A stretch of DNA of 64,000 nucleotides from Neisseria canis (lineage in GTDB: Bacteria; Pseudomonadota; Gammaproteobacteria; Burkholderiales; Neisseriaceae), in assembly GCF_900636765.1 (NCBI RefSeq), contig NZ_LR134313.1, forward strand, positions 1,178,001 to 1,242,000, in the 5' to 3' direction. The notes beneath the pieces were generated by a model that was not told the origin of the DNA, searched no databases, and saw nothing but the letters and a program-made list of their open reading frames with translations. The position numbers and the translations under genes were made by a program. Below, in pieces: positions 9,445 to 18,669 of the stretch (position 1 is the first letter of the stretch; each line of letters begins with the position of its first letter).

Positions 9445-11253
9445 TTGAAAATCAACAGTCGTATAAAACTGATCGCATTATCCGTTTCTATGATTGTTTC
9501 TTTAGGTGCCGTTGCGGCGCCCGAAGCAACCGTACCGGATCTTTCTGCGAAGCAGGAAAAGAGTCATTATACTGTTCGCCAGGGAGAAACTTTGGCTCAA
9601 ATTGCTGCCCGTTTCCGCCCTGCTGATGCAAGTTTGCAAGAAACGATCCGTGCATTGGTAAAAGCCAATCCTAAAGCCTTTAGAAACGGTAATATTAACT
9701 TTATCCGTGCCGGTGATGTATTGGTTATACCATCTTCACTTGAATTGTCTAAGCTGGATGGGCAGCTTGCTCTTGATAAGAAACCTGCTCCTCTTGTTGC
9801 AGATTCAGCGGCGAGCCAAGTTAAGCAGTTTCCTGCTATTGTTGCGGTAGAACCGAAACCGGTTGAACCGGTTAAGCCCATTGAAACACCTAAACCAATC
9901 GAGCCCAAACCGGTTGAAGAGAAAAAAACAGCAGAAGTAAAAACATCAGAAGGTGTTACGGTTCAACCGGTGCAAAAAACAGAAGAGGTTGTTGTGCCGA
10001 AAACCGCTTCGGCAACACAACCGCATGCAGCTTCGGCAGAAGTTGTAACAACCACAACCAAACCGGTGCAACAAGAGCAAGCTTCCAAGAAAAAATCAGA
10101 GCCTTCGTCTTCTGTCAAACAGGAGGAGGAAGAAGGTAGCTCTTCTCTTGTATGGGTAATTTTATTCGGACTTGTATTGGCAGGATTGTTTGCTTACAAC
10201 AAGATAAAGAATAAAGGAAGCAAAGATATTCTTGCTGGCGGGGAAGAAAAAGAGCCGGTTAAGGAAACACAAGACACAGTTCCTGCAGCTGGCGCAGCCG
10301 CTTCTTCCGTTGCTGTTAAAGAAGATGAAGACAGTATTTTCTTTAGTGATGTGGAGCAGGCTAAGCAACCTGAGGAAGTGCCGGCAGGTGAAGTAGATAT
10401 TGACTTGAGCGCGTTAGGCGATCAAGGTGGTATTGTTAGTAGCTCGGTAACCAACGATGAAGAAACCAATAAGCGTCGTGATGCCAATTGGGATGAGATT
10501 GAATCAACAGACAGTGTTTATGAAGAAGAACCTCAACCTGTAAAAGCTGTAACTGATGACATCATTGATGTGGAAGTTGCGGTAGATGATGGTATTGAGG
10601 TTGCAGAGGAGCAACATAAACATACTCCTTTAGAGTTTGATTTATCGAAAGAAGCTGCTCCTGCAGAACAGGTTGTTGAAGAAAAAGCAGATTCACTTTT
10701 GATTGAAACACCTCCTGTCTCTGAAACTGCCGAAACTGTTATTGAAAAAACAGAAACTGATTTTGAAGTACCTGCGGTAAGTGAAAAGCAGCCGGTAGAG
10801 CAAGAAGAGGCGTTTAATGTTGCAGAGCCTGTTGAAGTGATAGAATCCAAAACAGAAAGCACTCAGGTGTTCTCTGAAGCGGAATCGGAAATTGAACAGG
10901 TAGGTGTACAGGCTGAAGATGATTCATTAAGCCTCGAACAATCAGACTTGGTTGTAGAATCAAGTGATGTGGCAGCGGAAGAGGACTTCTCCAACACGCA
11001 TATTACTGAAGCAGATGATGATACTGTTATTGAATGGGATAGCGTCCAATTTAGTGACACTGATGAAGAGGTAGGTTTTGTATCAGAGTCTGTCGGTATG
11101 ACGGCACCGTTGGAAGCTAAATACGAATTGGCTCAAATGTATATCGAAATCGGTGATCCGGAAGCTGCACGTGAAACATTGAATGAACTGGTGGAGGAAG
11201 CTAGTGGTGATATCTTGGCTAAATCCAAAGCACTTTTGGCAGAGTTAGGTTAA
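9445..11253 (+). CDS. tspA: TspA/FimV-like LysM pilus-assembly and T-cell-stimulating protein
   Basis: 602 residues starting at a TTG codon (9445) with a strong G-rich ribosome-binding site 7-8 nt upstream; the next Met comes after the signal region. Signal peptide MKINSRIKLIALSVSMIVSLGAVAA. A LysM domain at about 41-93 (SHYTVRQGETLAQIAARF) binds peptidoglycan. A Pro/Lys/Glu-rich linker, one membrane segment at about 232-250 and a long very acidic cytoplasmic stretch follow. The C-terminal FimV domain ends the protein (APLEAKYELAQMYIEIGD). FimV/TspA proteins support type IV pilus secretin assembly and twitching; meningococcal TspA is an immunogenic adhesin. DUS directly follows the stop, then a rho-independent terminator. 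Confidence 0.88.
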   Translation: MKINSRIKLIALSVSMIVSLGAVAAPEATVPDLSAKQEKSHYTVRQGETLAQIAARFRPADASLQETIRALVKANPKAFRNGNINFIRAGDVLVIPSSLELSKLDGQLALDKKPAPLVADSAASQVKQFPAIVAVEPKPVEPVKPIETPKPIEPKPVEEKKTAEVKTSEGVTVQPVQKTEEVVVPKTASATQPHAASAEVVTTTTKPVQQEQASKKKSEPSSSVKQEEEEGSSSLVWVILFGLVLAGLFAYNKIKNKGSKDILAGGEEKEPVKETQDTVPAAGAAASSVAVKEDEDSIFFSDVEQAKQPEEVPAGEVDIDLSALGDQGGIVSSSVTNDEETNKRRDANWDEIESTDSVYEEEPQPVKAVTDDIIDVEVAVDDGIEVAEEQHKHTPLEFDLSKEAAPAEQVVEEKADSLLIETPPVSETAETVIEKTETDFEVPAVSEKQPVEQEEAFNVAEPVEVIESKTESTQVFSEAESEIEQVGVQAEDDSLSLEQSDLVVESSDVAAEEDFSNTHITEADDDTVIEWDSVQFSDTDEEVGFVSESVGMTAPLEAKYELAQMYIEIGDPEAARETLNELVEEASGDILAKSKALLAELG

Positions 11254-11265
11254 TGCCTGTCTGAA
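11254..11265 (+). repeat. Single DUS abutting the tspA stop codon
   Basis: TGCCTGTCTGAA begins at the base after the TAA stop of tspA. No inverted partner is present; termination is by the separate hairpin at 11276. Confidence 0.9.
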
Positions 11266-11275
11266 AATGTTTCTG

Positions 11276-11303
11276 AAAAGCCTGAGTTGGACTCAGGCTT
11301 TTT
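11276..11303 (+). terminator. Rho-independent terminator of tspA
   Basis: AAAAGCCTGAGT (11276-11287) pairs with ACTCAGGCTTTT across a TGG loop and runs into a T-tract. Confidence 0.88.
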
Positions 11304-11439
11304 GTATTATGCTTTTTTTCAAACGATAAGACTTACTGAGCCTAACAATTCATTTAAGTTTGCTGCCTTGCATCAATGTGTTGGTTGACGATAGTAGAAA
11401 TATTGATTTACAGAATAATTATGAATTTCGGTATTAATT

Positions 11440-12258
11440 ATGATAAATAAGACAATTGATATTGAAGATGACCTGCAAAGGTGGGCACTTATTTTGTCTT
11501 ATGACGGTGGCCGTTTTTTTGGCTGGCAAAAGCAAGCTGATGGTGTGTTAACGGTTCAGGAAGCGTTGGAAAATGCATTAAGTAGTATTGCGGGAGAACC
11601 AGTTTATGTGGTTGCTGCGGGTAGAACGGATACGGGTGTACATGCAACTGCCCAAGTGGTTCATTTTGATACATCGGCAAAACGTCCGCAACAAGCTTGG
11701 ATTCGTGGCGTAAATGCGTATTTGCCGTCAGGGGTAGCAGTGCTTCGAGCGATAAAGGTAGATAGAAACTTTCATGCGCGTTTTGATGCTTCGGGGCGTC
11801 GTTATCGTTATGTTTTGCAATCTTCTGCCGTGCGTTCCCCTTTGTTGGTGGGCAGAGTGGGGTGGACGCACAATGTACTGGATATAAAGGTCATGCAAGA
11901 AGCCGTTGCCTGTTTGGTTGGTCAGCATGATTTCTCTAGCTTTAGGGCTTCGCAATGTCAGGCAAAATCTCCGGTTAAAACACTCTATAGTGCAACGTTG
12001 AGCGGCAGTGCTTCTTTAATGATGCTGGATTTGCATGGCAATGCATTTTTACATCATATGGTTAGAAATATAATGGGCGCACTTGTGTATGTGGGTAGCG
12101 GCCGGTTAACAGTGCAACAGTTTCAGCATTTAATTTCAGAAAAAAGCCGTTTGAAGGCACCGCCTACATTCATGTCGGATGGTTTATATTTAACAGGTGT
12201 GGACTATCCTGACAAATGGGGTGTGGTAACGCCCCCTATACCCAACTGGCTTTGGTAA
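11440..12258 (+). CDS. truA: tRNA pseudouridine(38-40) synthase TruA
   Basis: 272 residues. The catalytic motif [11 protein letters not shown] has the nucleophilic Asp at residue 64, with Arg62. The C-terminal half has [25 protein letters not shown], typical of TruA. It isomerises uridines 38-40 in the anticodon arm of several tRNAs. The start at 11440 has only a weak ribosome-binding site; family alignment would allow a start nearer the [10 protein letters not shown] strand, so the N-terminus may be about 10 residues shorter. Followed by a DUS hairpin. Confidence 0.93.
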   Translation: MINKTIDIEDDLQRWALILSYDGGRFFGWQKQADGVLTVQEALENALSSIAGEPVYVVAAGRTDTGVHATAQVVHFDTSAKRPQQAWIRGVNAYLPSGVAVLRAIKVDRNFHARFDASGRRYRYVLQSSAVRSPLLVGRVGWTHNVLDIKVMQEAVACLVGQHDFSSFRASQCQAKSPVKTLYSATLSGSASLMMLDLHGNAFLHHMVRNIMGALVYVGSGRLTVQQFQHLISEKSRLKAPPTFMSDGLYLTGVDYPDKWGVVTPPIPNWLW

Positions 12259-12280
12259 ATTGGTAAATGTTAACAAGCAG

Positions 12281-12309
12281 ATGCCTGTCTGAATTTTTCA
12301 GACAGGCAT
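12281..12309. terminator. DUS inverted pair, terminator of truA
   Basis: ATGCCTGTCTGAA and its complement separated by 3 nt, 22 bp after the truA stop. Confidence 0.75.
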
Positions 12310-12405
12310 TGTTGGTATCATGAAGTGCGACAATGTAAAATAACCTGCAACGTGATGCTGCCAAGTTATGCTTCATAAAACGATATTTACAAAAGGAATC
12401 GTGTA

Positions 12406-13155
12406 ATGGTTACTCGTCAGGAAATCCTTGATTGGTGTGGGAACACACTTCAAGTGGCAAATTTTACGGATTATGCTCCGAACGGCCTTCAGGTGGAGGG
12501 TTGTACCAATATTGGAAAAATTGTTACTTCCGTAACCGCAAGCCTTGCAGCCATAGAATATGCCGTTGCTCAACAAGCGGATATGCTGTTGGTACACCAT
12601 GGGATGTTTTGGAAGAGTGAGCCCGTAACCATTACAGGTTGGAAAAAGCAACGCATTGCAACTTTGCTGCAACACCAAATTAATCTGGTAGGTTATCACC
12701 TGCCTTTGGACGCACATCCGGAGTTGGGAAATAATGCCCAGCTTGCCAAACGGATGGGTTGGGTATTGGAAAAACAGACAGGAGAGCAAAATCTGTTAAA
12801 CATCGGATGCCTGTCTGAAAAACAATCTCTAACGGTAGTTGCGGCAATGTTAGCCCATACATTGGAGCGTGAGCCTGTGGTTGTGGGTGATCATTCTAAA
12901 CAAATTAAAAAGCTGGCATGGTGCACAGGCGGTGCTCAGAATTTCTTTCAACAAGCCATTGATGAGCAGGTGGACGCTTATATCACCGGTGAAATTTCCG
13001 AATCGCAATACCATTTGGCAAACGAAACAGGAGTCGCATTTATCAGCGCGGGCCACCATGCAACCGAGCGTTATGGCGTACAGGCTTTAGGTGAAGCGAT
13101 TAGAGGCCGTTTTGGTGTGGAACTCTATTGCTTTGACGAACAAAACCCTGCTTAA
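12406..13155 (+). CDS. Nif3-like dinuclear metal-centre protein (YbgI/DUF34 family)
   Basis: 249 residues, full-length family member. Metal ligands are visible in LLVHHGMFW (His64, His65), HLPLDAHPELGNN and the C-terminal SAGHHATERYG. The proteins form hexameric toroids with a di-metal site. Their role is unsettled; some act on GTP cyclohydrolase-related or damaged metabolites. Placement directly before petABC is common in beta/gammaproteobacteria. An internal DUS at 12808-12819 encodes GCLSEK. Confidence 0.9.
   Translation: MVTRQEILDWCGNTLQVANFTDYAPNGLQVEGCTNIGKIVTSVTASLAAIEYAVAQQADMLLVHHGMFWKSEPVTITGWKKQRIATLLQHQINLVGYHLPLDAHPELGNNAQLAKRMGWVLEKQTGEQNLLNIGCLSEKQSLTVVAAMLAHTLEREPVVVGDHSKQIKKLAWCTGGAQNFFQQAIDEQVDAYITGEISESQYHLANETGVAFISAGHHATERYGVQALGEAIRGRFGVELYCFDEQNPA
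12808..12819 (+). repeat. Intragenic DUS in the nif3-like gene
   Basis: TGCCTGTCTGAA lies in frame and is read as part of GCLSEK. Confidence 0.9.
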
Positions 13156-13279
13156 AATCAAAGTTTACTGTAAAACTTTACGTTATTTTAAATAATGCTT
13201 TAAGTCTATAGGCAAAATCGGTTAGAATTACACAGTTTAATGGCTCGGTATTCCCAAATAATTTAGGATGACTAAATAA

Positions 13280-13861
13280 ATGGATAACAAAGAAATCAAC
13301 ACAAGCCGCCGCCGCTTTTTAACGTTGGCAACAGCAGGCGCCGGCGGTGTAGCAGCAGTTGGCGTAGTAACGCCGCTTTTGGCAAGCTTCTTTCCGTCGG
13401 AAAAAGCCAAGGCAGCAGGAGCGCCTGTAGAAATCGACGTAAGTAAAATTGAAGCAGGCCAGCTTACAACTGCGGAATGGCAAGGTAAACCGATTTGGGT
13501 GGTAAACCGGACGGAGCAGCAGATTAAAGATCTGCCAACTCTTGACGGCGCGCTGACTGACCCTAACTCAAATGACGAGCAGCAACCGGAATATTGTAAA
13601 AATCCGCTGCGCTCCATTAAACCTAATATTTGGGTTTCTATCGGTATCTGTACACATCTAGGCTGCTCGCCAACCTATCGTCCCGATATCGCGCCGGCCG
13701 ATTTGGGTGCAGACTGGAAAGGCGGGTTCTTCTGTCCTTGCCACGGTTCGAAATTTGATTTGGCAGGCCGTGTGTATAAAGGTGTGCCAGCACCGACCAA
13801 TCTAGTTATTCCTCCTTATAAATATCTGAGCGATACCACAATCTTAGTGGGCGAAGACTAA
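13280..13861 (+). CDS. petA: Ubiquinol-cytochrome c reductase Rieske iron-sulfur subunit
   Basis: 193 residues. The N-terminus carries a twin-arginine signal (SRRRFLTLATAG) followed by a hydrophobic anchor ending near residue 45. The [2Fe-2S] ligands are in CTHLGC and CPCHGS, with the usual PPYKYLSD end. Part of complex III: it takes an electron from ubiquinol at the Qo site and hands it to cytochrome c1. First gene of petABC, 16 nt before petB, with an AGGA ribosome-binding site. A possible -10 (TAGAAT, 13223-13228) lies about 50 bp upstream; its -35 is weak. Confidence 0.96.
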   Translation: MDNKEINTSRRRFLTLATAGAGGVAAVGVVTPLLASFFPSEKAKAAGAPVEIDVSKIEAGQLTTAEWQGKPIWVVNRTEQQIKDLPTLDGALTDPNSNDEQQPEYCKNPLRSIKPNIWVSIGICTHLGCSPTYRPDIAPADLGADWKGGFFCPCHGSKFDLAGRVYKGVPAPTNLVIPPYKYLSDTTILVGED

Positions 13862-13877
13862 ATAAAAGGGACTCATC

Positions 13878-15227
13878 ATGGCAAACCAAACCAATAATGA
13901 AAACAAATCATTGTTAGGCTGGGTAGACGCACGTTTCCCTTTGTCTAAAATGATGAAAGAGCACGTAACCGAGTATTACGCGCCTAAAAACTTCAACTTC
14001 TGGTATTTCTTCGGCTCATTGGCCATGCTTGTACTGGTTATCCAAATTGTCAGCGGTATTTTCCTGACAATGAACTACAAGCCGGATGGCAACCTAAATT
14101 CTTACCACATGCCTGCAGCATTTACCGCAGTAGAATACATTATGCGGGACGTTTCCGGCGGTTGGATTATCCGTTATATGCACTCTACCGGTGCCTCCAT
14201 GTTTTTTGTGGTGGTTTATCTGCATATGTTCCGTGGTTTGATTTATGGCTCATTCAAAAAGCCGCGTGAATTAGTTTGGGTGTTCGGTTCTTTAATTTTC
14301 TTGGCTTTGATGGCCGAAGCTTTCATGGGCTACCTGCTTCCTTGGGGGCAAATGTCATTCTGGGGTGCGCAGGTAATTATTAACCTGTTTGCAGCCATTC
14401 CTGTAATTGGCCCGGATTTATCTACTTGGATTCGCGGCGATTTCAACGTTTCCGATGCCACACTTAACCGCTTCTTTGCATTGCATGTGATTGCCGTGCC
14501 TTTGGTTTTGGTGGGTTTGGTTGTAGCTCACTTGATTGCATTGCATGAAGTTGGTTCTAACAACCCTGATGGTGTTGAAATCAAAAAACTGAAAGACGAA
14601 AACGGCGTACCTCTTGATGGTATTCCTTTTCATCCGTATTACACAGTAAAAGATATTTTGGGTGTTGTCGTATTCCTGATCGTTTTCTGTGCGGTTATGT
14701 TCTTCGCACCCGAGGGTGGGGGATACTTCTTAGAGGCGCCTAACTTCGATCCTGCGAATCCGTTGAAAACCCCTGCGCATATTGCGCCTGTATGGTATTT
14801 CACACCATTCTATGCAATTTTGCGTGCGGTACCTTCATTTGCAGGTACGCAAGTATGGGGTGTATTGGCCATGGGTGCGGCAGTCGTGTTGATTGCTTTG
14901 TTGCCGTGGTTAGACCGCTCACCGGTAAAATCAATTCGTTACCGCGGGCCGGTTTTTAAAGTGATGCTGGTGCTGTTTATCATTTCTTTTATCGGCTTGG
15001 GTATTTTGGGCGCCAAAGTTGCGACCGATACACGAACCATTGTGTCTCAGATTCTGAGCATCATTTATTTTGCTTTCTTCTTATTAATGCCTATTTATAC
15101 GAAAAAGGATAAAACTCTTCCGGTTCCGGAGCGCGTTACAATGAGTACTACACGTAATAAGTTGTTATTCTTTGTATATGTTGCGATTACCGTAGTGGGT
15201 TCATATCTCTTTGCTACTTTAATTTGA
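13878..15227 (+). CDS. petB: Cytochrome b of the bc1 complex
   Basis: 449 residues, about eight to nine membrane helices. The four b-haem histidines lie in RYMHSTGAS...YLHMFRG and FFALHVIAVPLVLVGLVVAHLIALHE. The Qo-site motif usually written PEWY is PVWY here (APVWYFTPFYAILRA), a variant known from beta/gammaproteobacteria. It oxidises ubiquinol at Qo and reduces quinone at Qi in the inner membrane. Second gene of petABC. Confidence 0.96.
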   Translation: MANQTNNENKSLLGWVDARFPLSKMMKEHVTEYYAPKNFNFWYFFGSLAMLVLVIQIVSGIFLTMNYKPDGNLNSYHMPAAFTAVEYIMRDVSGGWIIRYMHSTGASMFFVVVYLHMFRGLIYGSFKKPRELVWVFGSLIFLALMAEAFMGYLLPWGQMSFWGAQVIINLFAAIPVIGPDLSTWIRGDFNVSDATLNRFFALHVIAVPLVLVGLVVAHLIALHEVGSNNPDGVEIKKLKDENGVPLDGIPFHPYYTVKDILGVVVFLIVFCAVMFFAPEGGGYFLEAPNFDPANPLKTPAHIAPVWYFTPFYAILRAVPSFAGTQVWGVLAMGAAVVLIALLPWLDRSPVKSIRYRGPVFKVMLVLFIISFIGLGILGAKVATDTRTIVSQILSIIYFAFFLLMPIYTKKDKTLPVPERVTMSTTRNKLLFFVYVAITVVGSYLFATLI

Positions 15228-15242
15228 TGAGGGCAGTATAAA

Positions 15243-16028
15243 ATGAAAAAGATTTGGAAAAACTGGTTTGCTGCCCTGTTATTGGCAGCACCCATGAGTA
15301 TGGCGACAGCAGCAGGTGGTGGAGATTATCCGAAGGTAGACATTAATTTAGGCGATGAAGTGGCATTGCAGCGTGGTGCACAGATTTTCACAAACTACTG
15401 CCTTTCATGCCACTCTGCTACTGGCATGCGTTTTAACCGCTTGCAAGATATCGGTTTGACTGAAGATCAAATTAAAACAAATCTTATGTTTACCACCGAT
15501 AAAGTTGGTGAAGTGATGCAGTCAGCAATGGCGCCTGCCGATGCGAAAAAATGGTTTGGAGCAGAGCCGCCCGACCTGACATTGATTGCGCGTTCTAGAG
15601 GAGCCGATTATCTTTATGCCTATTTAAGAGGCTTCTATAAAGACCCGACGCGTCCTACCGGCTGGAATAACACGGTATTTGATAAAGTAGGTATGCCGCA
15701 TCCTCTTTGGGAACAGCAGGGTGTTAAAGCTGTTGAACTGGATGATAAAGGGCAACCTGTGTGGGTTAAAAATGAGCATGGCGTTTCAGTGCCCAAACTT
15801 TATTGGGAAACAACCGGCCTACACAGCCGACGCACACCCGACGGCAAAGTTATTGAGAAAGAATTTGATAACTATGCTAAAGATTTGGTGACCTTTTTGG
15901 TATACATGGGTGAACCTGCTCAATTGCAACGCAAACAACTCGGCTATATTGTGATGATTTTCCTGTTTGCGGTTATGTTGCCATTGGCTTATTTCCTGAA
16001 AAAAGAATACTGGAAAGATGTACATTGA
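15243..16028 (+). CDS. petC: Cytochrome c1 of the bc1 complex
   Basis: 261 residues. Signal peptide MKKIWKNWFAALLLAAPMSMATA. The single c-haem site is CLSCH (residues 53-57), with a downstream Met-rich region (MQSAMAPADAKKWFG) supplying the axial ligand area. A C-terminal membrane anchor is YIVMIFLFAVMLPLAYFLKK. It passes electrons from the Rieske protein to periplasmic cytochromes feeding the cbb3-type oxidase. Last gene of petABC, followed by a rho-independent terminator. Confidence 0.96.
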   Translation: MKKIWKNWFAALLLAAPMSMATAAGGGDYPKVDINLGDEVALQRGAQIFTNYCLSCHSATGMRFNRLQDIGLTEDQIKTNLMFTTDKVGEVMQSAMAPADAKKWFGAEPPDLTLIARSRGADYLYAYLRGFYKDPTRPTGWNNTVFDKVGMPHPLWEQQGVKAVELDDKGQPVWVKNEHGVSVPKLYWETTGLHSRRTPDGKVIEKEFDNYAKDLVTFLVYMGEPAQLQRKQLGYIVMIFLFAVMLPLAYFLKKEYWKDVH

Positions 16029-16048
16029 TTTAGTGAAATTTTGAAATG

Positions 16049-16077
16049 AAAAGCGAAACTTTAAGTTTCGCTTTTTT
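16049..16077 (+). terminator. Rho-independent terminator of petABC
   Basis: AAAAGCGAAACT (16049-16060) pairs with AGTTTCGCTTTT (16064-16075) and continues into T residues, 20 bp after the petC stop. Confidence 0.9.
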
Positions 16078-16153
16078 GTTGATGGTTAGGAAACAGGGCG
16101 CAGATTTTGATTTTTTAGAACAGCTTTTTGATAAACTGATGTATTGAAACCGA

Positions 16154-16194
16154 CACGAAAGCCTGTCTGAAAATCTTTCAGACAGGCATTCGTG
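16154..16194. terminator. DUS inverted pair between petC and mog
   Basis: GCCTGTCTGAAA at 16161 and its complement ending near 16189, extended by ACGAA/TTCGT flanks. One arm has A instead of T in the first DUS position. It sits between convergent genes and probably ends mog. Confidence 0.65.
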
Positions 16195-16217
16195 TGTAAG
16201 TGGTTTAGCTATGATAT

Positions 16218-16796
16218 TTATTTCTGCTTCGGGCGAAATGCTTTGCACACCGATTCATCGGTTTCAATAAAGCCGCCGCCGATTAAGTCGACACAATAGG
16301 GTATGGCGCTGAATAACCCGTGTACCGCAACATTGCCTGATTCGTCACGCACGCCGCCTAGTGTTTCTTCAATGGCTTTGGGGCGTCCGGGTAAGTTGAC
16401 AATCAGGCATTTGCCGCGGATGCCGGCTGTTTGGCGGGATAAGATTGCGGTGGGTACATAATGCAGGCTGATTTGGCGCATTTGTTCTCCGAAGCCGGGC
16501 ATCTCTTTGTCGATAACGGCAAGCGTAGCTTCCGGTGTGATGTCGCGTAGGGCGGGGCCTGTGCCGCCGGTGGTAAAGATCAAATCGCAACCGTCTTCAT
16601 CGGCCATGCGCTTGAGTGTTTTTTCTATTTCCTGCCTCTCATCGGGAATCAAGGCCTCGTGAAAGCGGATGGGGTTGGTTATGGCATGCGATAGCCAATT
16701 TTTCAACGCGGGAATGCCTTCGTCGGCGTAAACGCCCCGGCTGGCGCGGTCGCTGGTGGAAATTAAACCGATTTTGATTTCAGACAGGCATGACAT
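16218..16796 (-). CDS. mog: Molybdopterin adenylyltransferase (Mog)
   Basis: 192 residues, MoaB/MogA fold. The nucleotide/MPT-binding motif TTGGTGPALRD begins at residue 75, and NLPGRPKAIEETL is the second conserved block. It adenylates molybdopterin before metal insertion. The 21-nt gap after the upstream phosphorylase gene suggests cotranscription. The fourth to sixth codons are part of a DUS (16779-16790, read as CLSE). Confidence 0.93.
   Translation of the reverse strand: MSCLSEIKIGLISTSDRASRGVYADEGIPALKNWLSHAITNPIRFHEALIPDERQEIEKTLKRMADEDGCDLIFTTGGTGPALRDITPEATLAVIDKEMPGFGEQMRQISLHYVPTAILSRQTAGIRGKCLIVNLPGRPKAIEETLGGVRDESGNVAVHGLFSAIPYCVDLIGGGFIETDESVCKAFRPKQK
16779..16790 (-). repeat. 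Intragenic DUS at the 5' end of mog
   Basis: Complete TGCCTGTCTGAA on the minus strand inside codons 2-6 of mog. Confidence 0.9.
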
Positions 16797-16817
16797 GGCA
16801 AACAGCCTTTCTTCGGG

Positions 16818-17528
16818 TTACATATTGATCAAAAGTTGGCGTATGCTCTGCATCGCGTGATGTTCTTGGTTGTTTCTAAAATCAGGCGACTCGTTTTCGC
16901 AGCCGGCTTTGCCGATAACGCCGCAAAGATGAACATAGGGTAAATCGAGTTCGCGTGCCAGTGCGGCTTCCGGCATGCCGGTCATGCCCAAAATATCGAC
17001 ACCGTCTTTTTTATAACGCTGCACTTCGGCGCGGGTCGGCAGACGGGGGCCTTGGATGCAGCCATATACGGCTTGATGATGAATCAGAATGTTGCGCTCT
17101 TGGGCATGGTTGAGCAAAAGTTGGCGCAGTTCGGCATCGTAGGGGTAGAAAAAGTCGATATGGGTAACTTCACAGTTTTCGCCTTCAAAAAAAGTATCGT
17201 TTCTGCCGTAGGTGTAGTCGATTAAATCGTCCGGCAAAACCAATGCACCGACGGGCAGGCCGTTGAGTGTGGAAACGGCGGATACCGAAATGATGCCGGT
17301 GATGCCGAGCGAATCCAGTGCCCAAATATTGGCGCGGTAATTGATTTCGTGCGGCGCGAGTGTATGGTTCAAGCCGTGGCGTGCGAGAAAAACGATTTCG
17401 TGGCTGCCTAATTTACCGGTAATCACGGGCGAGCTGGGCAGGCCGTATGGCGTGCGGACAATTTGACGGTGTGTGATGTGGAGTTCGGGCAGTCGGGTAA
17501 GGCCGCTGCCTCCAATGATTGCGATCAT
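16818..17528 (-). CDS. S-methyl-5'-thioinosine/thioadenosine phosphorylase
   Basis: 236 residues, trimeric PNP/MTAP fold. Seen: an IGGSGL start, the phosphate-site RHG (ARHGLNHTLAPHEINYRAN), YGCIQGPRLPTRAEV, and the nucleoside-site MTGMPEAALARELDL. The short length and sequence pattern are closest to the methylthioinosine phosphorylase type (as in Pseudomonas) rather than classical MTAP. It recycles methylthio-nucleosides from polyamine and quorum-signal synthesis. It lies between suhB and mog in the same direction. Confidence 0.85.
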   Translation of the reverse strand: MIAIIGGSGLTRLPELHITHRQIVRTPYGLPSSPVITGKLGSHEIVFLARHGLNHTLAPHEINYRANIWALDSLGITGIISVSAVSTLNGLPVGALVLPDDLIDYTYGRNDTFFEGENCEVTHIDFFYPYDAELRQLLLNHAQERNILIHHQAVYGCIQGPRLPTRAEVQRYKKDGVDILGMTGMPEAALARELDLPYVHLCGVIGKAGCENESPDFRNNQEHHAMQSIRQLLINM

Positions 17529-17592
17529 GATGTTGCCTTAATTGGATAACGAAGGTTTCGGGTATTGTAATGGATTTGGCGGTGGGATGGGA

Positions 17593-17626
17593 AAAGGCTG
17601 TCTGAACAGGTTTTCAGACAGCCTTT
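17593..17626. terminator. Variant-DUS hairpin, terminator of suhB
   Basis: AAAGGCTGTCTGAA (17593-17606) pairs perfectly with TTCAGACAGCCTTT (17613-17626). The 12-mer is AGGCTGTCTGAA, differing from the host TGCCTGTCTGAA in its first three bases. It follows suhB on the minus strand. Confidence 0.7.
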
Positions 17627-17649
17627 GGTGAGCTGTGAAATAGCTACGG

Positions 17650-18438
17650 TTATTTGAGATGTGAGCCGATAATGTGCAGCATTTGCGCCAAAATTTTAGG
17701 ATTGGCGGCGACGATGTTGCCGGTTTCCAACCAAGTTTGTTCGCCCTGCATGTCGGTAATGATGGCGCCGGCTTCTTTGGCAATCAGCGCGCCGGCGGCC
17801 ACATCCCAGGGTTTCAGGTTGAACTCAAAAAAGCCGTCGAAGCGGCCGCAAGCCAGTGCGCATAAATCCAGAGAGGCAGCGCCTTCCCTGCGTGCGCCTG
17901 CCGTGCGCTCCAGAAAAGCGCGCAGGATATTGAGATAATCATCCATCATGCTTTGGTCGACTACTGGGAAGCCTGTGCCGATCAGGCATTGGTTTAAGTC
18001 AACGCGGGAAGAGACGCGGATACGGCGGTCGTTTAACAGCGCGCCTTGGCCGCGGGATGCCATGTATAAATCATTGCGTTCGGGTGCGAATACCAAAGCT
18101 TCCTGAAGTTGGCCTTTATGAAGCAAAGCCATAGAAACGGCATATTGCGGATGGCCGTGCAGATAATTGGTGGTACCGTCCAGAGGGTCGATAATCCATT
18201 CGTATTCGGCTTTGGCATTGCCGTGTGCGCCAGTTTCTTCGGTGGTGATTTTATGGTGGGGATAGGCTTCTTTGAGCGTTTCAATCAGAATGCGTTCGGA
18301 TTCGCGGTCGACATCGGAAACAAAATCGTTAAACGCTTTGCTGTCTATTTTGATGGCGGAAAGGTTGTTGGACGCGCGGGTCATCATGCTGCCTGCTTTA
18401 CGGGCGGCTTTCAGGGCGGTGTTGAGAATCGGGTTCAT
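17650..18438 (-). CDS. suhB: Inositol-1-monophosphatase family protein SuhB
   Basis: 262 residues. The metal- and phosphate-binding motifs are EETG (67-70), DPLDGTTNY (Asp84, Asp87) and the C-terminal PWDVAAGALIAKEAGA. The enzyme hydrolyses inositol-1-phosphate in vitro; in bacteria SuhB also joins the rRNA antitermination complex and affects Nus factors. It is divergent from trmJ, a common Neisseria arrangement. Confidence 0.93.
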   Translation of the reverse strand: MNPILNTALKAARKAGSMMTRASNNLSAIKIDSKAFNDFVSDVDRESERILIETLKEAYPHHKITTEETGAHGNAKAEYEWIIDPLDGTTNYLHGHPQYAVSMALLHKGQLQEALVFAPERNDLYMASRGQGALLNDRRIRVSSRVDLNQCLIGTGFPVVDQSMMDDYLNILRAFLERTAGARREGAASLDLCALACGRFDGFFEFNLKPWDVAAGALIAKEAGAIITDMQGEQTWLETGNIVAANPKILAQMLHIIGSHLK

Positions 18439-18669
18439 CGGAGTATCCTATATAAAATATTGCGGCAAGCCGTTACAATATGGCCAATCGTCTGAAAAAA
18501 CGTATGGATTGGTATAACGGCTGCAAAACGTTTAACGATTTTTAAAGAACAGAGTCAGCTTGGGAGCCAATCAAATGATATGAATGCATTAAGTTGACGG
18601 CTGAAGGCGCAGGCCTTTTGCTGCTGAACCGTATTATACGCCTGATTAGAAAAATAACCACCAAATACA

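Noticed and set aside
18439..18669. Promoter pair TTGTAA-17-TTATAT for suhB
   Set aside because: The implied start would leave only about 5 nt of leader inside the ribosome-binding site, so the match is not trusted.
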